Part shown: piece by piece, positions 1-11,300 of the stretch
How the letters are laid out: each line of letters begins with the position of its first letter
Numbering within the stretch: position 1 is the first letter of the stretch
Assembly: GCA_020650975.1 (NCBI GenBank)
Contig: JAIPMN010003696.1
Span: 816 to 43,811, forward strand
Source of the DNA: Apostichopus californicus
Lineage: Eukaryota; Echinodermata; Holothuroidea; Aspidochirotida; Stichopodidae
Length of the DNA stretch: 42,996 nt
Reading direction: 5' to 3'
Notes under the pieces: model-generated
Told to the model about the DNA's origin: nothing
Database searches by the model: none
What the model saw: the letters and a program-made list of their open reading frames with translations, nothing else
Made by a program: the position numbers and the translations under genes

Positions 1-240
1 CTTGTAAATATAGTTGTTTGCGCCGGTTTGTGGCTGCACCCTATGGGAAGTCCCCCGGGGGACACGTGGTTGTGGTGCACTGTGGTGCCCCAGGAGAGAT
101 TGATTGAATCGTGCACACTTTGGTGTGTAGGTGTGACAAGTTACCAATGACCAGGGTTAAGTTGTAAAGTCGTGTGAGAAGGCCTTGGCCCTGAACAAGA
201 CTGTAAACCTGAAAATTAATTATTAAAATTAAAGCAAATT
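1..240. repeat. Candidate repeat fragment at window edge
   Basis: The first 240 bases are clearly more GC-rich than what follows. They include a 12-bp palindrome tcccccggggga at 51-62 and end in an A/T-rich stretch of attaatta type. The look is that of the 3' end of a retroelement running in from the left. No ORF or family was identified. Confidence 0.3.
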
Positions 241-2020
241 GTGGAAATATTATACCATCTTTTTTATGGATAAGAGAAAAGCTACAATTTTAAAGCTATG
301 AACTGTAGTCATGTTTGCTTCTCTATTTTTGTAGTTGATTATTTTTGTTTGTATTGCCCTAGTTTTCTCAGTGTTCTTAGCAAATGTCACACTGCTTTAT
401 GGAAGATGTCTCATCATTGAACAGTCTGCCCCAAGAAATTTGGTGTTTTTGTCCGACACCAGACCCTCCTTTTAAAGTTCTTCATCAAAAAATTACAAAA
501 AGGTTTAACAGAAGATAAAGACAAAAGATTCTATTATTGGATTACATATTGAGTGTATTGTCTAAATGTGATGGTGTAAGAAGCATACATATTGCACTGC
601 TGTTACATTTTCCTTGTTTCTCTTTAAATACTAAAAGATAACTTGAAATGTCGGTCCAACAAAAACCAAAACATATTTGGAAACATTACTAAAAATTAAA
701 CTTTAATAGTGGAACTGTTGTTACTGTCAAACAAAGTTATCCCAAATCTGTTCAAACCATCACTAGTTACATACCTAATTTAAAATGTTTTTAATGTTGA
801 AATGTTTTCCAAATGTAACACAACATTTTCTTCTGCTGTTAGCTTTGAAGGTCCATTCAAGCTGAGGTGAGGTAAGTTGGGAGCATTATTTTGGTATATT
901 TGCTCATTCTTGATATTATAAGAACAAAATTTGTGGAGAGAATTTCTTCCATTACAATACTGTGATATATAGGCCACCAATCACTACTGAAATAATTTAC
1001 TTTTTATTCTTAATGCAACAAATAAACAGTCTTTTGACCTTATCCATCAATTCAATACATTTGATAACAGCCTTTCAATCTCCCACAGAGGTCAGTTAAT
1101 CTACACTGATGGATACATAAAGTAGCCTTGACTGTAGACGCTGAACTGCTCTAAACCAAATGCATGACAATAATTACCAAATATGGTAATCATAAATTAT
1201 ATTTAAAAACCCATTGCAATGTCTTATCCTTTTATTTCTATTTGCAGAATATTATTAATGTTGAAGGTTTAAGGATTTTCTTTACTATTGTGATACTACA
1301 GACCATGGCAATAATAAAGACCATGACTTAAGCAATAATTGGCCGACCTGCTGATGCTAAATAATAATATGAAGAATCTACTAATGGGAAACAGAAATGT
1401 TGTATATGTAACACAACCGGATGAAGATTACAAATTAACATACATAAGTGTGAGGTGACATTCAAAGTAATTTGATGTAATAAAATGACAAACATTATGT
1501 TACCGATACAAAAAAGGCTACTGATTCCATCATCATACAAAACAAGAACAGCTACAAAAAAACAGGTATGTAAAATGTTTTTCCATTTGGAAGATTTTGT
1601 GCTTTTAATGAGTAAATTGGAGACTTGAGTAGTTTAAAAGACATCACAGAGCCACTCGTATTTTTAATGCTTTTCATCGTTTAGTTCGTTTTATCATTTT
1701 TGTTGATAGATATGGGTGTTGTCAAAGTTGATCCTACAATATTCAAGTTTGTAATATGACCAATTAAACCATTATCAAGACTGTTTACCTCCAAAATATC
1801 AACAGAAAAAAAAGTGAGAGTAATTATAGGTTTCAGATCTTAGTGGAACTAGGACATCACAGATTTACATAATGACAGCCTACAGACAACTTTTACACCA
1901 GGAAATCTTGTAAATGGAGCAAGAGTTAGCTTTTTATGAAGAAGTTTTAAATCTCAAGTATCTCTATCTATTATTTAAAGTTAATGATGGTCGAATAGTC
2001 AATTTATTTCTCCGTAGCAT
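241..2020 (-). other. RALBP1 3' UTR and downstream region
   Basis: No coding exon is visible between the RALBP1 stop and the GC-rich edge repeat. Minus-strand AATAAA signals occur at 2004-2009 (12 nt after the stop, probably too close), 1231-1236 and 1003-1008. The last two are plausible poly(A) sites. The stretch is otherwise AT-rich without structure I can name. Confidence 0.4.
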
Positions 2021-2305
2021 TTAACATTCACTGACTCCGAAGACATCACCACCTTCTGGAATTGCCTTCTTGTCAGCATCATCTCCTTTCTCATCTTCCT
2101 CTCCTTTCTCATCATCTTTGTCCTTCTTCATCTTTTTCTTCTTCTTCTTCCTCATTTTCTCTTTCTTGGCCTTGTCTTTCTCCAGTTCATCCTGGAGATC
2201 TTTGATAATCTCCGAGCGATGTGTCTCCACGTTGATTTTAGCCTTCAGATCGGCGCATTCTTCTCTGGTTGTCAGTATCATCAGGGAGCTGTCTTCGTTA
2301 TCTTT
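2021..2305 (-). CDS. RALBP1: RALBP1 coding exon 15 and stop
   Basis: Residues 615-708 finish the coiled coil (TTREECADLKAKI, IIKDLQDELEKDK). A run of Lys follows, then an Asp/Glu/Lys-rich tail ending GDVFGVSEC and TAA at 2021-2023. The poly-Lys block seems specific to this protein. The acceptor is tttacaattgcag. Confidence 0.92.
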   Translation of the reverse strand, partial: KDNEDSSLMILTTREECADLKAKINVETHRSEIIKDLQDELEKDKAKKEKMRKKKKKKMKKDKDDEKGEEDEKGDDADKKAIPEGGDVFGVSEC

Positions 2306-5300
2306 CTGCAATTGTAAAATCAAAGGCACAGTTTAAGAGAGTCTGTAAACGAAATGGATTGGTAGGGAAAGGGGTGGGCTGAGAGGGATACTTACTCCCA
2401 CAGACCATATCTAGAGTCTATCAATTGATACATAGCCAATGCATGACTCCCTATAAACATTGGCAAACAATTCTCTAAACCGCAAAGAGATACGATGTCC
2501 AATGACAAACAATTACTGAAAAGTTAGAGTGCCTGACATTTCAGATCCTAGCACTAGCTTCTTCAAAGGTAAAATAAAATAACACATGTGACACAGTTTT
2601 CTATGCATTTATTTTAGTTTGCTTCCAAAACAAGACAGGCCCTTATAATATTTATACAATTTAATACCAACACAGACTTTTACAGTCGATAAGCTATTTT
2701 CTTAACACTGGTTTTTGTCTCTTTGACATCAAAATTAGATAACAAAGTTATCACACAGAGATGAATAAATATCCTACAATAACAATCCTCCAAGTCATAA
2801 TGGAAATGCTTGACCTTACCTTTAATCTCTCATTATCTTCTTGAAGCTTTTTCAAGATAGCCTGGAGTTCCTCTTCTTCTTCCTGTTTGTGTTCAACAAT
2901 TAAAGAAATGCAAAAATGGCACTGACTTGGTGAAGAGGACTAGAAAAGTCTTTAATGAGACCATACCACTCTACCGCTTTCATCGAGTTAAAGAGTTCGG
3001 TGAATTATTTGGTTCATTGCATATGCAAATACACAGGCAAAACTGCTTAACGGTTATTTGCTGTGTGTTATACGCAAATCATATTTTGTTTTTTCTATCG
3101 TATTAGTTGTTTTCAAAACCGTTATTGAATTTAATAGAACCTTTTATTCACCAAGTTACTAAAAATGATTTAAAAGTGGTCATTTCACACATCAGATATT
3201 AACCCATTGTACAGAACAAATTTACAGTGCATAAAATGGACTGAGTATTATCTTCCCCCTATCTCCCCCCCCCCTTTTCTACAACCCCCTTCCAATCATT
3301 TATATCCCCTTCTTTTCTGCTTCCTCTCAGCTACCTCGTCATACAATACATATCTGTAAGGATACACTATCACTACTAGAGTTGTCAGAGAGATCAACGC
3401 TACTGGAGTTGGAGGCCCTCATCTTGGGCTCTACTTTTGCTGCTTCTACCTCGGCCTTGAGTCTTGCAACCTCTAACTGCTCCATCTCAATCCTCCTCTG
3501 AAGCTCTGAGCGGATGTTCTTCAGCTCCTCCTGCTTGGCCGTCAACTCAGAGTAATAGAGGTAAAGAGATTCCAGAGACTCTGTTGAAAGCAAAACAAAA
3601 TGAAAAAACATATAAAACACTTCAGCTCAGATACTTGTATGCAAAAGTGGGCTAGGCTAGAACATACTCTGCTATATTAGTACAGGAGGAGTAAGGCTAA
3701 TTGGTGATATTTCTATGACAAACTATACAGACGTTTTAAACACCTGTTATGAGATAATCACTTGAACAAACTAACAAACAAAACAGAAACATACACCCCT
3801 TGTTTGATTATGACAAAACAAACCCTACCCTCTTCTTCTTCTTCAACTTCTTCTTCTACTACTTCTTCATCTTCCTCTTCTTGTCCTTGCTCTTCTTCCT
3901 TGGTTTCCTTTTCCTTTGTTGGCTGGTCTTTATTCTCCTCCTTCTCCTCTATTTCAACAGTTACCTCTTCCGGTGATACTGGCTTTACCTCTGCTGCGTC
4001 TGTAGGCGCAACAACATCCTCACCATCTGCAGCAGCAGCAACAGGTTTTTCTTCCTCTTTTGTGATGTCCTCATTCTTAAAATCTGTAAGTAAATTTGAC
4101 AGAGCTTTGATCCAAACCTTTTGCTTACAAAGTAGACACCACTTGATAAATTATAACATGGCTAGCATCTAGTGCTATTGACATAATTTGAGAACCCACC
4201 CCCCCCCCCCCCTCCAAACAACATTGATCATCCAAGTAACAAATTCATCTTGATCCTTCCATGCAAAGAAGGTTAGAAGTAAATATGATATATGCACCAA
4301 GGTGTTCTATACCTAGTGGATGTTGTAATGATTGTTCCACAAGCCAGGGAAGAATTTCAAATGTTATGTAGCAGATTTGAAGGTCTGAATTTTGTACCTT
4401 ATAAAATACTACTGTTACTGTGCAAAAAAAACCTGCTATACATCTTTGTACTTGTATAGTAATTGACCATTCTGCATACCTTTCTTGCAATGCGGCACAG
4501 GATAAATTATTCCCTGCAAAGAATGGAATTTCTCAAAGTTTTGAAACACCTGCTTTGAATATTAATGTGACAGATTATTAACGATACAAATTTTGGGCTC
4601 TACTGTATTCATATGACCCAGGTAAACACAGGTCTGCTGCTTTACAGCTAACCAGCTGTGTTGTTTAATAATCAACTAGGCTCTGGACAATTCGTTTACA
4701 CTTCAATGCAAATTGACCACATAAGAAAAGGTCCCATCCAAAATGGTCAATTACCTTTCTCCCCTCCTTCTGTTAGCTTATTCTCATCCGTACCGGTGCT
4801 CGATCCATCATCCATCTTGGAATCGGTGGACAATTGGTCCACGCTATCACTTTTGTCGTCTTCCTGCTGCTTTGGGGCTGCTTGCTTCTGGACAGATTTA
4901 GCCTTGCGAAGCTGAATAAAAAAAATTTAAAAACATCATTAGGAATTTGGATACCACTCTCTGTGTTTTGACAACAGAGTGGAATTAAAACTACTAATAT
5001 GTATCAGGTCATAAGTGTAGAAGACCAAATTTCATGCAAACTCATGCAGTAATTCCAATGAATGGGGTTACAATGGGGGGGGGGGGTGGGATGAGATGGG
5101 AGGGAAGAAAGGAGTAGAGTAGATGGGAATGTATCTGTTAACCCTATTTTCAAGATATGAGATTTTTAACTTCTCATGGGGATACAGTTATACTAACATG
5201 GGTAAATTTTCTGACAACTTTGTGTCCAATTTAGGAAAAATTGCAAGCAAACTTTGACACACATACTAAATGGGATAACAATTCTCCAGGGTACCCACTA

Positions 5301-8300
5301 AAGAAATGAATAAGCCCACAGTATCAGGTGTCTTGAAGTCACGTCATCTTTGTCGGTGACTTTAAATACAACGGATTTTGGTAACTGATCATTTATTGAT
5401 CTCAATGAACTGTTGTAAAATAGACAATGATCATAACATATGTTAAACTACATTGTTTACTTTTGAGAAGTAGAAAATGAGCAGATATTAGAATCATTAC
5501 TATAAATCCTTCCCTGGTAGTTCAGAACCTTGTAGGATAAATATGATTCAATTGATTCCATATACTTTGACCAAATTCTCACCTTGCGTTTCATCTGAGT
5601 TACTATGCGTTGTACCTCCCACAATTCCTCTTCCGTACCCTAAAAAGGGAAAAGAGTAACGAAAGATCAAAGATACATAACATCACATAACGGAATATAT
5701 CAGTGCAAAGAAATGAAATGGCTCTTCTGTGTCCAAAGTATCAACTTTGATTACCTTGTCCCCCCCCCCCCCAGCCCATGCTTAAGCCCAGAGGGCTTTA
5801 AATCATATTTTTGTGATATGGTATAACCATAGATTTACAAGTTTTATTTTATAGTGTGAACAGAAAAATAGTCGCAGTTTCATGTCCTTCATTAATTTAA
5901 TAAGTCCAGTAACACGGTTATCATATCATAACGTACGTGTGACGCGACTCCTTTGTTGAGATCTTCGTGCATCTTGTTGAGGAGACTTTCATGAAACTGA
6001 AGTTCTTCTTCCAATTCCCTGCATCACATAGGAAGAAATGAGTATTATTACATATGGAATGTGTTAGGAATGTCACAATCTCCAACAAGAACAAAGAACT
6101 AAAAGAAAACATAGAAATGGTAATCCACACTTGTTATAGGTTTACTACTGATATCTTATATCCCCCCCCCCCTGGTCCCCCACACTTCCCAACTGCTCTT
6201 CACCTCCATCCCACAAAATACAAAATACCAGCATCAAATCTATAAGAGCAATAAATAAAAAAATAAGCGACAACAGAGCCTTTAAATCACATCAACAGAC
6301 AGAATGAGAGAAGATTGACTTACTCAACACCATCAGGAAGCTGTACCTGACCTGACGAGTCAAGCTGCAAAGGCTTTTTGCACCTTTTGAAACAAAAACA
6401 AAAAATTTAAAGTGAGATTAATCTCATATGTAGTAATGACTTTCTGAAAATGAGGCATACTGTTATCTAGCTTCATAGGTAACAAAATTCTATCCCACAC
6501 TGACCCAAATTCCTTGACTTGAATAAGATTTTTTTTTTTTTTAATTTTTAAATTTTTAAAGAGGAAAGAGTTCAAAAGAGTAAAGAAAAGATAATATCTG
6601 AATACAGAAGCATATCCTGCAAACCATAAACATTGAAACTCAAATTTCTTATACTGTCCACAACGCTGACTTCCACAAGATCCTTCCATGATCAGAACAT
6701 TTTCTGAGGACTGAAAAGAGTACAGGGAAAAGTATAAATTTCTTAAAATAGGCTTGTCCTCAATTAGGCAAGAATCACTAAAAACCTGTGCTTACTTCTT
6801 GAGTTTCACATGACCAAAGAAAATGTCCCAGTTGGTGAAGAGTTGGAAGAGAACTCGATGGGTGATCCTCATGGTGGGACTGAACACGATGGACAGATTC
6901 TGTATGCTCATCTTGTTAACATCAGCCTAATTGAAACGAACAAATTTCACTTAATTGTAAAACAGCATTACAAAAAGTTACGCTCCATCTTGATTAGTTT
7001 GAAAATGTCCACTCTTAGTCTTATCCCCTTCCTCGACAAGTGTGGTTATTTTAAAATACATCCTCGCTAAGTAAACCACATTTCAGTCAGTTTAAATATC
7101 TGGTGAGCACACCTTCCATACCTTTTTCATTTGTGAACACTATTATAAGAACCTGTTTAATTTCTACCATTTTTTAACAATACATGCACCAGAGCAATTT
7201 GCTATAGCCTATGTAAATAACCACCAAATATAACCATACTGTCTGGAAGGTATGTCATGGAACTATAGAATCAGGTCCCAACCCAACCACACCACTCTAT
7301 TTATTTATACAGAGCGCAAGCCATGACCCTAAAAATGTGATTTGAGGGACTCACTTTCTGCAAGGTATGTCATTTAACGTAAGCATTACTTCCCAACCAC
7401 ACCACACCAATCTATTAATTTATAAATAATGCAGGTTGTGACATTGAAAGGAAAGAGAGACTTTAAGTCATACCAAATTTGTTTTTTAACACTCTCTTTT
7501 TCCCTCTCTGCACTTCCCATTTGTAAACACCCTATCATAGATCATATGTCACCACCTGCGTTTTCCATTTGCCTAGCTTTATAAAGAAAAACAAGAAACA
7601 AACGTGATATTTCATATACCAAATACTTACATAATCCATCACATGCACTAAATGTATTATGATCCAGGAGAGTAAGGTGTAGTTACAAGTTGGCAACTCA
7701 TTCAGGACCCCCAAGAACTCCTCAACCCTAAGATTATCGTTAGGTACGGCTGTGTGAATACGAAACAAGAAAGGCAGAAGAAGAGTTCATCACCAAAGCA
7801 AATTTGTAAGAACTGCTGTCTTTTCTTTCCTTTCTCTCTGCTAGCAAACAGTGAAAGCTATAAACACCTAGCTGGCAGGAAAAGGAGGGTGACTGATTTC
7901 ACCAAGTCAAGAATAAACACAGCCTCTCCTGTTCACAGTAGTTCATCCCTTTAAAGGAGCTAGCTACGTTCAATTGGTAACTTAAAACAAGTCTTGTTTT
8001 ACTTCCAGCTTATTTCTGTTCTGTGCACTGGTGTGATGTAGCTCTTTTTGCCAAAAAGACTGAGATCCACTCCAAAGTAGTAGTGTCGTAGTACTCCTAC
8101 TTGATCACAACACTGGATGACAATAACAACTTCATCATAGGTTTTCATATGTAATAAGGCTGGCTCTAAAATGTATACTTAATGTGATAATCTCCAACAA
8201 ACAACCACGTTGTTATGATTTGTGACGGCTTTGAGTGTGGATATAAGTGAGGATATAGCACACAATGACAACATTCAAAACTAGATGCACTGATAACTAT

Positions 8301-11300
8301 TTAACGATGAGATTATACCAAAATGGATTTGAGATGTGCATGACTTGACAATGTTAAAACCCTTCACTTTAAGATTCTTTGATGCCCCGTAAAATACGCC
8401 AGTCAGATAAACATTTGTCACCAGTAATTAAAAGTTTACACCTTTCGTTCCATGTTGCCCTCGGAGCGTTATTCCTAACTGGTTCACGTTAACCTAATAT
8501 TTCGACCCTCCACAGTGTCTGGGAATAGGTTTTGAGCGATAGAATCAGCACGACAATCATTTTGGCAACTTTTACCAAATTTGGCATGAATTTGCTGCAA
8601 TACTGACGACCCTTAGAGGAAACCTACTCTTGTCTTCGCCATTTTGTGCTGTAATATCTTAATTATTTTAACTTAACTTTTTATAATTACCTGATGCTTC
8701 TTCAAACCTTGAATTCAATTCTTGGGTTAGGACAGACTCTGGGAGCTCTCGTAGGTACTGCTTCAGCAACCCTGTTACCACAGTCACATCATAATCCTTC
8801 AAATCCACACTTTGTCCACTGTTGTAGGAAATCTTCAGTGCCTCTATTTTGGACTTGATGCCAGAAATTCTATAAATTCCAGGAGTGTCCAGTCCTGCAC
8901 AGTTATTGCAAAAAAAAAAGACTGAAGTGAACTCACACAAATTAATTGTGGCACAGGTACAGGTAAATGAGGAGACAAGTGAGTTAGGAACAAAGTAAGA
9001 GTTTGTTCACAAAGTTACAAACATGCAAACAAGGACAATGGGTGGAGGATGTTCCAACATTCCCCAGCAAAATGGTAAACCATTACATCCACTTTTAATA
9101 CATTCTCCAACACCTATATTCTACAGAAGGACCTCTACAATTCCTGTTAATATTTACTTTGTTAACTTACCAAATCCTTCCACATGATCTATGCACTCTC
9201 GGATGATCAAAGGAAGTTCTATACCATCAAGGGACTTTGACTGTTTCACGGCATCTTCTAACTCCACCCCAAAGATAGGTTTAACTTCTCGAGCTAAGAA
9301 AAATTCAGAAAGTAGCGTAAGTTACCTGCATGGTTTATAAACAGAACAACCAGATTTGCAAATCAAGCAAATTGCATCTTTATAAAATAGCAAACATATT
9401 CCAAAATTAACACACTTTCAAGTGGATAGAATGAACCAGTATGACACAAATAAAATCAAGTATATTAAAGTGTGTTGTATAAAGCCAGCCTATTAATTAT
9501 GTAAAGGATTCTGAAAATTATCGGCTCAATTAGGAGAATTTTATCTACATTCTTTTAAATGTTATCTAACAATCCATGAAAGCAACTCACACAGACGCTT
9601 CTGTAATTGTGCAACAGAGAGTTCACTGATTGTGTTTGAGCGTGCCGCTCTCTGCTTCTGGCCGCCATCCTTGCTGAACTCATCTTTGTTCTTGGACTTC
9701 TTTTTAACGTCTCCGCTGCCATTTCTCTCTCGTTTCGATTTGCTGGAGAAAGCAAACAACTTCCTTTTCTTCTTACTGTTGTTTCTGAAGTAAAAAAAAA
9801 CAAAAAGATAACAAAGTTCAGGGTTTTTAACACTCTATATATGTTAACTAATAATAAGGGAAAATGTAGAATTGGGTGTTCATTTTAATACAGTAAATCA
9901 ACAACAAGAATAAGGATCTAGGAAGTTGTAAATAATTTTTGCAAAGAGTAAGAAACTATTGCTTATCTGGATATCTGGATATGAACCAATGGCTTCAGGA
10001 TTACTAGTCCTGCACTGTACCAATGAAGCTATGTAGCCCTTTACAGAGTTTTTTCACTTTTTTGATTAATGACTGTCTGATCCTATACTTATATTGTTGA
10101 AGGTGCATGTTCTGTCAGAGCAAGAAAACAATGCATATATATATATCGGTCATACTAATTAGCGTCAACAGGCCCATTTCACAACAACTCAAGACAACAA
10201 GTTTAAAATACCATCAAATACAATGGTTGTAATCAGAGTGTATCTGGAAACACATTTAAAACTGACTGAAACCATCATGCATACATATTTTTCACGGGAA
10301 AAAATGTTTTTTTCGTAAAAATAGTCAACTTTCTCCGTCCGTAGAATTGGACCGCACCATTATGATATGGGTGGGTTTGTGTTAGGGTTTGGGAACTACC
10401 TTTGTGTACAGTGTCGGTAAGGTGGGTTGACGTATTAAGAAAGTGCCACCAAAGTAGTATGATGAATGAGCTCCAAATCAATCAAATCATTGAATGTTTT
10501 CAAAATAATGAATATTTCTTATTGTTTTTCCATTGCAATTTACATATGTTTTTATTAATTTTTACAGAGTCTTGCTTACTATCATTTTGCCTGGTTTATT
10601 ATTCTCTCCGTGTATTTTATTCTGTAATGGTGCGGTCCAATGTCATTGCACAAGAGCAATAGCATCAGGTTGTCCAATTCTACGGACGGAGAAAGTTGAC
10701 GATTTTTACGACAAAAACATTTTTCCCCGTGAGAATATGTATGCACGATGGTTCCAGTCAGTTTTAAACGTTTTTCCAGATACACTCTGATTACAACCAT
10801 TGTATTTGATGGTATTTTAAACTTGTTGTCTTGAGTTGTCTTGAGTTGTCGTGAAATGTGCCTGTTGACGCTAATTAGTACGACCCATATATATGCACTA
10901 CAAAAAAACACTCTATTTGATGAATACTTGAAACTGGGTGTTACCACATCATATACAATACATTTCTATCTCTTTTGCATATACAACTATAGCTCTTGAA
11001 GAAAAGAAACATGAATTAAAAAGTATTGACTTAAGAGTACAAGAGACACAAAAAAAAGGACCCTGCCCTCCCTCACAACAGTAAACTTGTGCCATGAATG
11101 ATAACAACCGGAAGAGACTAGGCCATAAAAGGTACAGTACCTTTCATCTTCATCATCAGACAAACTGCCAACCTTTTTGGAGTTCTTGCTTGGATACTCC
11201 AGTGTAGCAGAACTATGAGAACTCAGCTCCCCACGGGAAGACCATTTCTTCTGGCCCTTGTAGTCTTGCAAGGAAGAATTTTCTGCAGGTAAACAGACAT

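Noticed and set aside
780-980. 66-codon minus-strand frame near the RALBP1 3' end
   Set aside because: No recognised domain, no splice or codon support, and it lies in probable 3' UTR or downstream DNA.
2070-2336. Plus-strand Ser/Phe-rich open frame
   Set aside because: It is antisense to RALBP1 exon 15, where Lys codons read as Phe, with no independent support.
3762-4172. Plus-strand Ser-rich open frame of 136 codons
   Set aside because: It is the antisense of the Glu-rich RALBP1 exon 12; GAA/GAG repeats read backwards give Ser runs.
6810-7070. Plus-strand frame of 86 codons
   Set aside because: It overlaps RALBP1 exon 7 on the other strand and has no homology I recognise.
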